This document shows, in pieces, positions 20,899-32,232 of a DNA stretch of 64,000 nt; position 1 is the first letter of the stretch, and every line of letters starts with the position of its first letter. The position numbers were made by a program, and so were the translations under genes. The stretch comes from Candidatus Absconditabacterales bacterium (GTDB lineage: Bacteria > Patescibacteriota > Gracilibacteria > Absconditabacterales > Absconditicoccaceae), in NCBI GenBank assembly GCA_025057375.1, contig JANWWO010000001.1, forward strand, positions 62,001 to 126,000. The letters run 5' to 3'. The notes below the pieces were generated by a model. It worked only from the letters and a program-made list of their open reading frames with translations, was not told where the DNA came from and did no database searches.

Positions 20899-21492
20899 AT
20901 GAGTTTTTCTCTCACGCAGGAACAAATTGCAGCAATCATGGAAAAAAATGATGAAGCTTTTAGTGATTTTTATCATCAATCATTTGATGTGTTTTTTGGA
21001 TATTGTAAACGAAAAACATCATGGAGTGATACAATGATTTATGATACGCTTGGAGACGTTTATATCAAAATCTGGGACGGGCTAGACACACTCAATAATC
21101 CCCACAGTTTTGTAAGTTATACATGGGCCATTCTCAGAAATCACCTCATTGATTCTCTCAAAAAAACAACTGATACACACTTTTCATCCCTCTCCTATGA
21201 AGCAAGAGATGAAGATACAGAAATGCAATTTGAAGATACGCTTGCAAGTGAAGATGATGTCAAACAACGAGTCAATCAAAAATGGGAAATTGAAGCACTC
21301 CATGCAGCACTTCAATCTCTCACTCCTCATGAGGCAGACCTCATATACAAAAAAATTGGCCTTTCACTTGCCTATGACGAATTGGCCATCATCTATCATC
21401 AACCACCTGATACACTGAGAAAAAGAGTTTCAAGAATTCTTACATCACTCAAAAAGAATCTCTGACGATTATCCCAGAATAATCATGACTAA
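20899..21492 (+). CDS. Sigma-70 family (ECF-like) sigma factor
   Basis: A 197-residue protein. Region 2 (DTLGDVYIKIWDGLDTL, with SFVSYTWAILRNHLIDSLK) and region 4 (LSLAYDELAIIYHQPPDTLR, with KRVSRIL) are spaced as in group 4 sigma factors. The linker is acidic. No anti-sigma gene follows; ssb is next. A TGA glycine near the end extends the protein by nine residues to TAA 21490-21492. It probably directs a specialised promoter set, which cannot be identified from one window. Confidence 0.9.
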
Positions 21493-21535
21493 CGACAATG
21501 TCAAGGAAAGAATGTCTTTCTCATCATATTTTGTA

Positions 21536-21564
21536 TTGCATTTTTTTAAGAATTTCATTATACT
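21536..21564 (+). promoter_or_regulatory. ssb promoter
   Basis: TTGCAT (21536-21541), 17-bp spacer, TATACT (21559-21564), about 55 bp before the ssb ATG. Confidence 0.65.
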
Positions 21565-21618
21565 GAATAATAGAGATTGAACAGAAGCAGTCTTTTTTAT
21601 TTTTTGTCAACACGTACT

Positions 21619-21993
21619 ATGGATGTTAATAAAGTAATCTTAATTGGAAGAGCAACTGATAATGCTGATGTTAAACATATAGAAAGTAGTGACTCATCAG
21701 TAGTTAATTTTATTCTTGCTACCAATAGAAGATATAAAAATAAAGAAGGTAATGAAGTCGAAGAAGCAGAATATCACAGATGTGTTGTATACGGACAAAG
21801 TGCTGATATCCTTGGAAAATACATGACAAAAGGAAAAAGAATGTATGTTGAAGGAAGATTGAGAACAAGAAAATGGGAAGATAGTGCATGAGTAACCAAA
21901 TATAGTACTGAGATTGTAGTATCACAATTTATCTTTCTTGAATCCAAAGCATCAGAAAAAGCATATACCCAAACAGAAGAAACAGAATACTAA
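21619..21993 (+). CDS. ssb: Single-stranded DNA-binding protein
   Basis: A 124-residue OB-fold protein with the typical start MDVNKVILIGRATDNADVKH, the ILATNRRYKNKEG strand pair and the GKRMYVEGRLRTRKW segment. The C-terminal tail is short (TQTEETEY), acidic but without the usual DDDIPF end, so interaction with partner proteins may differ. One internal Gly is TGA. It binds ssDNA in replication and repair, and has its own promoter upstream. Confidence 0.95.
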
Positions 21994-22045
21994 TACTTCT
22001 TCTTTCTAAAATCATTTCTTTCCTTTTATTTATCCATGTCTTCAT

Positions 22046-22633
22046 ATGATTGCAGACAGCATCAAATCAAAAAAATTTCTCTTCGACGTATTTGATGTTG
22101 TAACTTTTTTTGTATTTTCTTTAGGAATTGTTGTTTTTGTGAGATTTTTTCTTTTCACACCTTTTTCTGTTGTAGGACAAAGCATGGCTCCTACTTTTGA
22201 TCAAGGAGACTTTATCATTGTTGAGAAAATCAGTACTCAACAAAATAACTACCAAAGAGGAGATGTAATTGTTTTTCTTCCACCAAACAAAAATGAAGCC
22301 TACATAAAAAGAATCATAGGACTACCTGGAGAAACAGTAAAAATCATCGATGGAGATGTAACAATTTGCTGAGTCGATGGTGAATGTGATATGCTTGATG
22401 AACCATATCTTACAAATGGAAAAACTCATACGAGATGTTCTATCTCAGAATTCTATGTTCAATCATGATATTTTGTCATGGGAGATAATAGAGATCATAG
22501 CACAGATTCTCGTTGTTGTTTTTGATATGGATGTTATGAATGATCATCATTTACTATTAGTAACGAAAGAATCTTGTGAAAAGTCTGGTTTAGACTATTT
22601 CCGTCTCCACGTGCCAACTTTATGCAACCATAG
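22046..22633 (+). CDS. lepB: Signal peptidase I
   Basis: A 195-residue S26 peptidase with one N-terminal membrane helix (VVTFFVFSLGIVVFVRFF). The catalytic Ser46 is in VVGQSMAPTF and Lys88 in EAYIKRIIGLPGE. The box E motif (YFVMGDNRDHSTDSR) is complete. A Cys-rich insertion (CGVDGECDMLDEP and RCCFGYGCYEG) is unusual and might form disulfides outside the membrane. Most of the glycines at 22373 and after are TGA. It cleaves signal peptides of the many exported proteins in this window. Confidence 0.96.
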
Positions 22634-22655
22634 TATGTAATATCATACATATATA

Positions 22656-22696
22656 GACCGCAAAAAAGCAAGCCGCTCATGACGGTCCTTTTTTTG
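22656..22696 (+). terminator. Terminator after lepB
   Basis: GACCG (22656-22660) pairs with CGGTC (22683-22687) around a long A-rich loop, followed by CTTTTTTTG. The stem is short, so termination may be partial. Confidence 0.5.
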
Positions 22697-22846
22697 TAGA
22701 CACAACACAGCAGCAACATATCCCATGACCTCTTGTCTCATTATCCAACACGACCAAACTCATTCATTTTGTCTTGCTATTGGAAAAAAAATTCCTATAA
22801 AGCAGAGAATATCGTGTATAATTTTTTATTTATCTCCCTCGTCTGC

Positions 22847-23032
22847 ATGCTCAATTTTCTTTATGATAGTTTAGAAACAATAAAAAAAATAGCGATTCCA
22901 TCTCGTAACGATATTATGACACTAGCTATTGCAACAATTGGTATGATCCTCATCTGTGGCGTTGTTCTTGTTCTTTTTGATGGCTGATTCTCTGCTCTTC
23001 GTCAAATTTTATATACAATTATTCGCCAATAG
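22847..23032 (+). CDS. secE: Preprotein translocase subunit SecE
   Basis: A 61-residue single-helix protein. MLNFLYDSLETIKKIAIPSR is the amphipathic SecE segment (the E..K..WPSR-like motif appears as ETIKKIAIPSR), followed by one transmembrane helix (IGMILICGVVLVLFDG). SecE clamps SecY in the translocon. It lies just before nusG, the conserved secE-nusG order. A TATAAT about 25 bp upstream may be its -10. Confidence 0.92.
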
Positions 23033-23081
23033 TAAAATAATACTGAAAAATAGTGTGTTTTTTTAATCTTTTTTCTTGTTG

Positions 23082-23651
23082 ATGTCATTCATCGAAATAA
23101 AAAAACAAATCGAAGACAAAGTACATAGATGGTATGTTCTTAGTGTCGTTCCATGACAAGAATCCCTTACGATAAAAAATCTTCAAGAAAGAGTCAAAAA
23201 ATACGAGTTGGATAACGAGATTGTAGACTATCTGAATCCCACCGTTCTTGAAACTAAATTCAAAACAAATGGCGAAAAAGTCATGAAAGAGGTAAAACTA
23301 TATCCTTGATACGTTTTTGTCAAGTCGACAATGAATGATAGAGTACGATATGTTATCAGAAATACGCCATGAGTAAGACTGATTGTCTGAGCTGAAACAC
23401 ATCCTGTTCCTCTAACTGAAGCAGAATTCTTACAGATTCAAAAAAATATTGAAGAAAAAAATGCACGTGCCGATCTCGTTGTGCCCTTCAGAGCATGAGA
23501 CATCGTTGTTATCAATGATGGGGATTTTGCGTGAATGAAATGACCTATCAAAGAAATAGATCAAGAAAAATGATTTGCTATTGTTAGTATTGAGATACTT
23601 GGCAGAATGACATCTGTCATGATCTGATTTGATAAGATCAACCTTATCTAA
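23082..23651 (+). CDS. nusG: Transcription elongation/antitermination factor NusG
   Basis: A 189-residue protein with the NGN domain (HRWYVLSVVPGQESL, then LYPGYVFVKSTMND and IRNTPGVRLIVG) and a C-terminal KOW domain (FRAGDIVVINDGDFAGMKG). Every one of these motifs includes at least one TGA glycine. It binds RNA polymerase and couples transcription to Rho or ribosomes. It is 49 bp downstream of secE, as in most bacteria, although the usual rplK/rplA genes do not follow. Confidence 0.97.
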
Positions 23652-23717
23652 ACGGAGTACATACAATCCTCATTTTGAGCAATTCTGCATACTTCTTATT
23701 TTAGTTGTACGAGGTAT

Positions 23718-24539
23718 ATGGAAGAAAAAAATATTGTCAGAATGGTTATGATCATTCTTTTTCTCTCATTGTCATTTGTCTATTGACTCTATTTTTTTCT
23801 TAATCGTGACAAACAAACTCCTCCCCACTCATCCATCCCAACAGGAACTACAGGAATAACAATCTCACCTCCATCGTCTCTCTCAGAAGCCACGATCACA
23901 TGAAACACATGAGGCAAGACATCAAATCAAGACATTTTCAATCAACTCATGCGTGACCGAGAATCACAACAGGGAACATGACAGAGCTGAATGATGTCTG
24001 ATGATGATTTTCTTATCAGTCCACCACGCTTTGGCACAGGATCATGAACAGCAATGCCAGGGAATACAAGCACTGGATGAGAGACTGGGACGGGTATTGA
24101 TGATATTTGGTCCATGATAGAGTCAATGAGACAGGCTATGCCTTCTCTATCAGGTACTACACCTTTCCTCTGACCTACTCTCATATCACAGACATTAGGA
24201 ATTCAAGCGTTTGCATCATTCAAGGATGATAAATTTGTAGATACATTCTATCTCTTTTTGGGGAATGAAGAACAATCATTTTCAGCCCAAGCCCAAACAT
24301 TGGGAGGAAATACATTTCGTTTAGCAACGCAAGCAGATATTCTTGCTAATTGACTCGTAGGAGATGATGTTGTTTTTATCAATATTCCAGGAATTACCTA
24401 TGAGCAAAATCCAACAATAACAAGAAAGGTTGTTTTTATGTATCTGTGGTATAGAGGTTGAGCACGATTGATACAAACGCCTTTTGAAACACGACCACGC
24501 TTCAAACCACATCTTGTCTCCATGTATAGTGAACTATAA
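23718..24539 (+). CDS. Hypothetical anchored protein with low-complexity linker (273 aa)
   Basis: I do not recognise this gene. MEEKNIVRMVMIILFLSLSF is an N-terminal membrane anchor, followed by ~90 residues rich in Ser, Thr, Gly and Pro (an extracellular linker, many Gly as TGA). The C-terminal ~130 residues form a folded domain (LGIQAFASFKDDKFVDTFYL ... VFMYLWYRGGARLIQTPFE). It is in line with secE-nusG but separated by 66 bp. The topology suggests a domain held outside the cell. Confidence 0.7.
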
Positions 24540-24585
24540 ACAAACTGAATATTAAGTCTTTATGTATAAAAAGTAGATTATCCCA

Positions 24586-26976
24586 TTAGACAAGCTGACT
24601 TCGTACCACCTTTTTTTCATTATTGATGACTTTGAATCATTTAGCAATAACAGTGATCGGATCTCAAGGTTTATAGATTTTTCTCCACATTCCACTTTCA
24701 CCATCAATGATGTCTTTTTTGTGCAATAAACCTTCCCACTTCCCAAATGAGACAAAAATACCATAATTAAAAAACATCTTGACGGTACCCACATATGTCT
24801 CACCAAGTTGTAATTCATCAACAAATTCTGTTGGTGCAGGTTTTGCAATGACCAATGGCTGCATTTCTTCTACACGCTGCAAAATATGTTCAGCCGTAGC
24901 CTGAGAAATGGAATATCTTGCTCTTGATTGAGCAATAATACTTGCTTTGAGTTCATCATTCATAGTATACTGCTTAGGAGGAATCAGTAAAGTAAGAGGG
25001 AAAAATCGTTGTGAGGCGTGCATGATTTTTACATAGCAAGTAAATTGAGGAAGAGCAACAAGATCTTTTGGTGAAATAGTTTCATTAAATTCTTGGCTTA
25101 TTGTCATCGCATCCTGAGATCAAATACCAAAACTAATAAGAGAGCCAACATTGCCAAATATTGCTGCTCTTGTCGCTTCAGGCATTTGATCAAGATACTG
25201 ATGGAGAAGAACAAGTCCCACACCAAATTTTCTTGACTCAGAAAGAAAAGTCGCAAATGAATCTGTCGCAAAATTTTGGAACTCATCAATCACGACCAAA
25301 AATTTTTTCTCTGATCTCAAAGGAATCGTCATGACATCAATCTGGAGTTGAGTAATGAAAAAACTACCAATAATAGTAGAAACATCTTCACCGAGTTTTC
25401 CTTTAGAAAGATTGATCAAACAAATTTTCCCTTCGTTGACAATAGAGCGGAAAGAAACAGTCTTATGAATATTCCCAAAGACTAACCTGACACGAGGATG
25501 AGATAAGAATTGTCACAGCTTATTCAGCACCGGTCAGATCGATTCCTGTTTTTGTCTTTCTGATCGTTGATTAAACTCTTTGAGCCAAAAATCTTTGATT
25601 AAGGGATCAGAAATCCTTTCAATAACACTATTTCTAAATTGTGTATTGGTCAATAATTTAGTCACATCGTAAATAGTTGCTTGAGGTATCTCCATCGCAG
25701 TCAAAATACTATTTCTGAGAATATACTCAAGCCTGGGTCATCGTGAGTAAGAAAAAAGTTTATGAAATACGCCAATCAAACCAGAGACAAGTAAATCTCT
25801 CTCTTCTTGTGTCTCATACCCAAGCATATTATATCCAATAGGATTATCTGCATCATTAATATCAATCACAACAACATCATTAATACGATGTTTGGGTATT
25901 GTATGCAACAAATACTCATACAAATCACCATGTGGATCCAAAACACAGCATCCCATTCATGTTTTAAGCCATGATGCTAGAACTTGTTTCGCAAATGTTG
26001 TTTTCCCCATGCCTGATTTCCCAATGACATACATATGCCTACACATATCCTCCATAGAAAGCATCAAAGACGTTGTAGTTCATCTAAAACACATCGTCCC
26101 TAGAGATAAAACAGCATCATCTGACGGATTTTTGAGTGAGGATGGGATAGGAAAATATCTTGTCGTCGTTGTCGATAAGCCTCAAGGAAGATCATGAGGA
26201 ATATGAAAAAGAAGAGCTAAGGTTTCACGATTGATACGAATATGTTTGGGACTGATAGATAGTGTAATTGTTCATGAATGAAGATAGTTTTGAAGCATAG
26301 TACGGCAGATTTGGACCATGACATCATCGATTCCCTTGTACATTTGATTCGATCAAAATTTTATCAAACACGAATACCATTCATGATCATACTGCTTGAT
26401 CAACGGCGATAAGAATGACCAAAATGATTGTTTTTTAAGTGGTTTTGCATCAATACCAAAATATCGTTCTTGATTATCAGGAATGGAAAGAAATAAGGAA
26501 AGTATTCCTTGGAAGGGATCATGAGAACTTGCAATCACCGAGTCCAAACTCATCCATTGCGCATCAGCACTAGGAATAAAATAAAAATACTCATAATCAT
26601 GATCACCATAATCCTGCTGTGTAATAGTTACATCAGGATACATCGTAAAAATAATTGTTTGGACCAACGACATATCATCACGATCCACACGAACAATCAA
26701 CGCAAGATGATTGGAATTCCCTTTTATTCCACAATGAAATAATGGTAAATCAGAAAGATTTTTGAGGACATTATGCCACATAGGGATAGTGTAAGATCAA
26801 TATTTATAGGGAGAAATATGAAGCGTAACAAAACGTTGCCCATACAAAGGGGATGAGGAGGGCTGTGAAAATGGTTTCTTTGCGAGCATAGATGGGAGTG
26901 TCATCAAATGAGTTGCAACATGAGATCCCATACTAGCAAACGACTGAGAAAGAGATTCATAATAATCGAATTTCAT
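24586..26976 (-). CDS. TraG/VirD4-like ATPase with C-terminal S1 domain
   Basis: About 796 residues from ATG 26974-26976 (MKFDYYESLSQSF). An N-terminal ~300-residue domain is followed by Walker A GKSGMGKTTFAKQVL and the hexameric ATPase core (CVLDPHGDLYEYLL, FLVVIDEFQNFATDSFA, LHQYLDQMPEATRAAIFGN), the layout of conjugative coupling proteins with a TraM-recognition-type end. Uniquely, the last ~75 residues read like an S1/OB RNA-binding domain (GETYVGTVKMFFNYGIFVSF, GLLHKKDI). No relaxase or other type IV secretion genes are present, so it is probably a chromosomal DNA- or RNA-handling motor. A TTGCAA-N16-TATAAT promoter precedes it. Confidence 0.85.
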
Positions 26977-27045
26977 GTCAGAAAAGATCACAAATAAAGA
27001 ATTCACATATCAATGACAAAAGCAATCTTGACATTTGATGTGTTC

Positions 27046-27073
27046 ATTATATTGACTTTTAGAAAAATTGCAA
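27046..27073 (-). promoter_or_regulatory. Promoter of the TraG-like ATPase gene
   Basis: On the minus strand TTGCAA (27068-27073), a 16-bp spacer and TATAAT (27046-27051), about 70 bp before the ATG. Confidence 0.75.
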
Positions 27074-27458
27074 AAAAAAATATTATCTTTTTTCACAGAT
27101 CTATCATTTGCCTTGCAATTAAAGGAAATTTTAGTATACAAAAAGAGAAAGAAATTGCAAGGAGTGAAATATATAACACAATTATGTACAAAGATACACA
27201 AAACCTCAGCATAATTCTGAATAACAATAACATAAATATTCTTGTATCCGCTAATATCATAACTGCTACCTTTTCTAGAACACATCCACATCACCAACAA
27301 CACTCATACATCTCACCCACAGACAAAAAGGAGCATGACATACTAGATCACCCACAGACATACCCTCTAGCAAAAAAAAAATAAACAATAAATCTCCTAT
27401 CCATTCTCTCCATCACACGGAGCCACTACTCTTTTTATTTATAGACATCTCCTCAGTA
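27074..27458. other. Intergenic region, AT-rich
   Basis: A plus-strand frame 27013-27384 is open but has no recognisable features, overlaps the minus-strand promoter and looks like chance AT-rich coding. I see no other gene, RNA or repeat. Confidence 0.35.
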
Positions 27459-28481
27459 ATGGCTTTTCTTGTCATTCTTGGACTACTCATCCTAACAACA
27501 TCATACACAGCATGATATGTGCTACTTCCTCTCAGCAACACCTATCATCTTGCTCATGATGTCGACACAACACACTTCCTCTCATTGTCCCAAGTCCAAG
27601 CACAACGAGGCAAACAGCTCTTCCTCACAAGATGAAGCAATCTTCTCCTCCATCCTCTCATCAGTGACGATCTCTACCAACTGTGACATGGTCTCACAGA
27701 TGAATTATGACCACAGTCAGTCAGAATTTTTTCTCTCTATAGAAGTATCCAAACACAAGCAATACTCAAAGCACGCAGACAATGAACACAGCAGTATCGT
27801 TTCACTGCTTCTCCATGAGCAAGCGAACATCATCTTGGAACAACAATTGATATCGAATTTATTCGCAACCATCATGCTGGTTTCCAGTGGCTCAAAAACA
27901 ATGCCTATCGCTATGGTTTTATCCAAAGTTTTCCCTCACATTGTAAACCCATCACAGGAATTCCAGAAGAACAGTGGCATTGGAGATGGATAGGTAAAGA
28001 TCTTGCATGATTATTTTGGAAAATCTCCTCAGGAAATACAACCCTCTGTCTGCAAACATTTTTGGAACGTCTCCACGAATTTGACATCATTAGTTCAGAA
28101 AACATATGACACTTCGATCATCGTGAAGCGCGACAAATAGGGCTATCAGAAGATGAAATAGAACAATTGAAGATGATATGAGACTGCAATCATCAAGCCT
28201 CACATCTCGCACAAAGAGCTTGTGAAAAAAAATCATGACTTATTACCCTCTGACCACTCCTCCTGCCTTCTACAACTCCAATGATTCTCACCGATACTGG
28301 ATGGCATATTATCGAAAATCGCGGCCGATATCGAGTCATTCTTGGTCGTCTGACTCCTTTCCGTCGAGATCCAAGCATCTATCATACTCCATCGACAGCA
28401 CTCCTCTTTGCAAGCACACCGTGATCCTCTGATCGACATGCACCCCACCAGGCACAAGCACCATCAATACGCTTATGGTAG
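27459..28481 (+). CDS. VanY-type D-alanyl-D-alanine carboxypeptidase (M15)
   Basis: A 340-residue exported enzyme. The signal peptide/anchor is MAFLVILGLLILTTSYTAGY. The M15B catalytic motif is complete: SEHHLGTTIDIEF supplies His and Asp zinc ligands and PEEQWHWRWIG supplies the catalytic Glu and the third His. KNNAYRYGFIQSFP lies between them. After the peptidase domain ~110 residues form an extra domain, partly helical then beta-rich (GRYRVILGRLTPF), possibly a cell-wall-binding module. It trims the terminal D-Ala of peptidoglycan stem peptides outside the membrane. Its 3' end overlaps that of the convergent acyltransferase by 9 bp. Confidence 0.93.
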
Positions 28482-29471
28482 TACACGATGCTGATACCAC
28501 GCCATGAGACACCAGACACCAAGCAAAGACACAAATGCTCCCAAAATCATCAAAATCGTCACATCTCATCCCATCAGTCACTTCCATAACATAAACCATA
28601 TCCCATGGATCAAAAAAATATAATAACTGACTCCTGATCATCGGACAGCAACCCTTTTTCACCGTTCTCGTTGTGCACAAAGAATACAACACATCATCAC
28701 CAAAGGCAGTGCACATCGATCATTCATTACTCTTCCCATCTCTCCTCCCCAAATACTTAGTCAACCATAACAACAAACAAGAAATGTACCCAGCATCGCT
28801 CCACGCCAAGAAACAACAAATGTTCTTGCATGTTCTGGCATCCATCATCGAAATGCAAGAGCCATTCACAAAATATATTGCCATAAAAAACTCGGAAACG
28901 CTACCTGTCGATGTCTCCACCAAAAAAGATCTGCAACCACTAACAAAACTCAATAACCCAAAGAGATGACACAAGATCAGACAAGCGTAGTACGCGGATG
29001 ATTTTTGATCAATAAAACAAACAGAGGAGTCAATACATACAAAGACAATAGTGGTGATAAAAACCAAAAATGATCACCAAAACTCGTGAGCAATCAAGCA
29101 TCAAACATTTTATACCCCAAAATATGAGAAAAAAAAGCAGACCGTGACTGTGGAGGAAAAACGTGAGGAAATAACCATCAGATCAGACCAATACTACAAA
29201 TAACGGCAATATAGGGCAGATAGACTTTTTTGATAACTCACACAAACCATAAACCAGTTCATCCTCGTCATGGTTTTTTTTGCTGCCAACGCTCATAAGA
29301 CAAAAACTGTCACCATCATGATATGAAAAAAAAGACATGAGCCATAATACCTCACGCCATGACAACAAGTGATCACCGTCAACTATCAGGAACAAGATGT
29401 CTCACATAATGAAAGAGGACAATTGCGAGCATTGCCCATGTTTTACAGACAAACATAATTGACGATTGCAT
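28473..29471 (-). CDS. Membrane acyltransferase, family 3 (OafA/YrhL-like)
   Basis: About 332 residues with roughly ten membrane helices. The N-terminal helix carries the family His (WAMLAIVLFHYVRH). FFFISGWGQFLSYERW is the FFxxSGf motif and GDHFWFLSPLLSLYVLTPLF the HLWFL-type helix. These enzymes transfer acyl groups to sugars of the wall or surface polysaccharide. The frame is only continuous with TGA as Gly. ATG 29469-29471 is the most likely start, with 29454-29456 the alternative. It is convergent with the VanY-type carboxypeptidase, so both neighbours modify the cell wall. Confidence 0.8.
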
Positions 29472-29558
29472 GATGCTTGTGCCTCTTAAAAACTAAAAGA
29501 GGATGATGTATGAAAAAAGCATAACCATACACAAATCATCAATCAAGACTATCCACGC

Positions 29559-29930
29559 TTACGTCAATCAAGGAATTTTGGGCATTCATCAGCCACTCAT
29601 CATATTGGCCATATCACTGGGATCAAACCCAAGAATATCTTTCGTTTTTTGAGCAACAACTTCTTGTGCTTTATTCTGTGCTTTGATAAATGCTTCTTTG
29701 ATTGTTTCTTCGAGTTTTGGTTTATTTGTAAGTAATGTTTCATCATTGATAGAGATCGATTTGAGTTTCATTTCTCAGGACATATCAACGACAACTCATC
29801 CATCAATTTCTTCACCAGCCGCATTGATATATTTCCCTTGCTTTGCTCTGATAATAAGTTTTTTTAAAGCATCTTGCAATTGTTTGTATTTATCATACAT
29901 TTTTTTTAGTTCCCCCATTTGACCAAACAT
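29559..29930 (-). CDS. ybaB: YbaB/EbfC family nucleoid-associated protein
   Basis: A 123-residue protein of normal length. MFGQMGELKKMYDKYKQLQD is the N-terminal helix, followed by the three-strand sheet with GKYINAAGEEIDGG, MSGEMKLKSISIN, and a C-terminal Met/Gly/Pro-rich tail (DMANMMSGGGMPKIPG). Such proteins bind DNA as dimers with little sequence preference. It lies 47 bp downstream of trigger factor on the same strand. recR, its usual partner, is not adjacent. Confidence 0.92.
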
Positions 29931-29977
29931 ACTATTTGTCACAAAAAATAAAAGAAAAAACTGACTAACTACATGTC

Positions 29978-31261
29978 TTATTGATTAGCGCGGGCACGAA
30001 GTGCGTCATAGAGCTTTTTGCCAGCATCGGGATCACCCTTACGAAGATCATGTGGAATACCAAACTCTTTACATACATGACAAAAAATAAAATATTTCTG
30101 GAGTCATGTTATGCTGGCTGATCTGATTGATTGTTCAAATTGTTCTTTTTCCTGTGGTTGCATAGAAGCAAGATAACTATCAAACCTTTTTTGTCCACCA
30201 AACTGTGCAGCAAATTGTTTTTTTCTTTCAACAACATCATGATCAATATATGTTTTGGGAATCGTAATGTGCAAATAATCCATACATGAGACAATAAATG
30301 CATCAATTGCTTTCTCGAGTCATTCTTTTAAAAGATTCTCTTTGAGTGTTTCACGAAGTCTAGATTCTAACTGAGCAACAGATGTTATCTGCACATCTCC
30401 ATTCCCAAACTGCTGGGCAACAAATTCATCTGTCAATACTGGCACAACCATACGTTGGATATCAGTAATCGTACACTCAAGACGTGCAACATTACCATCC
30501 TGATAACAAAACGAGGGAGGTAGAATATCAGAAATATACTCACATTCTACACGATCTCATACGCTGTGACCACATAATTTTGCCGAAAAATCAGGATACT
30601 TTTCATGGTCATCAAGACCAAAATACGCAAATTTTGTTTTGAGTTCACTGCCATCTGCTCCAAAAAAGCGCACAGAACATCTGATCACAGTATCATTCGC
30701 TGTTTCTTGGGCAGGACTATACTCAGCAAATTGTCTTGCTACTGACTGCATTGCCTCAACCAATTTTTCATCACTAACCGTATCATCAATCGACATCAGT
30801 GGCAAACCTTTCCATACCTGTGATGATTCTTGTACTGATGGCACATAATCCACTTTCCACTCGAGAGATATATCCTTCTTCCCATCAATTTGAGACATAT
30901 CAGGAAACACAAAGTCATAGACTTCTCCAATCAATGAATAATCTGGATTGTTCGCAGCAAAATCACGGACAACCATTTCGACGTATTCAGGAAACATTCT
31001 AGACGATACGTCTGTTGGATTGAGATACATTCTAAACATACTCATAGGAACTTTTCCTTTACGATATCACGGGAGTTGAAAATCTTGGTGAAGACGAGCA
31101 ATAATACGATTTGACCAATATGTAAAATGCTCAGATGTCAAAACAGCACGAATCACAATATTAGATTGACCTCCTTGATCAAAACTATAAGTCATATAAT
31201 CACGAGGAGAAGACGACGATATATGAGGTTTTCTTGATGATTTTTTTGATGATTGTGCCAT
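29978..31261 (-). CDS. tig: Trigger factor (ribosome-associated chaperone)
   Basis: A 427-residue protein. ATG 31259-31261 gives a basic Ser-rich N-terminus (MAQSSKKSSRKPHI), followed by the ribosome-binding signature (LPGYRKGKVP, family GFRxGKxP), a degenerate PPIase domain in the middle and the helical C-terminal chaperone arms (VAQLESRLRETLKENLLK). Two family glycines are TGA. The N-terminal Ser/Lys extension is unusual. It docks at the ribosomal exit tunnel and holds nascent chains. It is in one strand cluster with the prepilin upstream and ybaB downstream. Confidence 0.9.
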
Positions 31262-31335
31262 AGAGGGGAGAAAGGAATAAAAAAAACGCATTACAATTGT
31301 ATAGGAAATTTTGAATCGAATGCAAGCAAAAACGA

Positions 31336-32022
31336 CTACTCAGCAAAATTGGTTATCATACTACATAATTGAACTGACCCTATACCCAACTGCTGATACT
31401 GCACATCAACACAAAAACGATACTCTTTTGCACGACCATCAGCACATCATGGGCCTGTTCCACTCTGACAATTCATGCGAGTTCCTCATTCTACCTGCGT
31501 CGTTTTATCAAATAATCACTGTCCAACAATCTGTCTATAATACCTTACATTCCCAACTGAGACTCATCCTGCTGAACAGGGCTCCCACACACCGTCAATC
31601 TGACACAAAGCAAAACGCTCATCCCTTGGCTCGACATAATTTTTTAGATCCAGTCATGCAGACTCTTCTTGCATAACATAATAACGATTTGTCTCCTGCC
31701 CTGAGAGAAAAATAGTATAAAAACCTGACTGCATTCGTGCGTCATTGATACATCATGAAGGATTGGAAAACAAAGGATTGATTTTTAGTCGACACGCATC
31801 TTTGAATCATCATCGTCTCTGTCGATTAGTATTCCTAATTTGGAAGACTCCTTCGACTCATTCACGGGCAAGATTGATCGCAATCACATCCGCCCTAGTT
31901 CTATCAACAGCTCTAATACCCAAATTGATCAACCCAATAATCGAGGCCAACGAAAAACCCAAAATCACAACGACAATCAGAAGCTCCACAAGAGTAATTC
32001 CTTTTTTTGTATATCCTTGCAT
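31336..32022 (-). CDS. Type IV prepilin-like protein with N-methylation motif
   Basis: A 228-residue protein. MQGYTKKGITLVELLIVVVI is a classic prepilin leader: the Gly before ITLVE is the PilD cleavage site and Glu5 is present. An upstream ATG at 32026-32028 would add two residues. A long globular domain follows, with paired Cys (CQIDGVWEPC, CQSGTGPGCA) that may form disulfides. It is probably a minor pilin or pseudopilin, since the body is large and atypical. A second prepilin gene lies at 53386. Pilus motor genes are not in the window. Confidence 0.9.
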
Positions 32023-32232
32023 ACGCATCAACCAAGATAAAATATCATTCCCCCACTGGTCTCGCTACCAACGACAACACACCATTAGATCACCAATCAT
32101 CATACAAAAATCTCTCATAATTGTGTATCAAACCATAAGGATCAACACACGGATCACAAAACAATCCGCTTACATTATAATACCTGTTTCTTCTAAAATT
32201 ACAAGAGATTTTCATGAGGGAAACACCGTCCA

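Noticed and set aside
27013-27384. Plus-strand 123-codon ORF
   Set aside because: AT-rich composition, no motif, and it overlaps the promoter of the minus-strand ATPase gene; likely chance.
31932-32215. Minus-strand ORF reading MKISCNFRRNRYYN between the prepilin and the glycosidase-like gene
   Set aside because: It overlaps the prepilin start in another frame and shows no family features, although it is unusually long; not strong enough to call.
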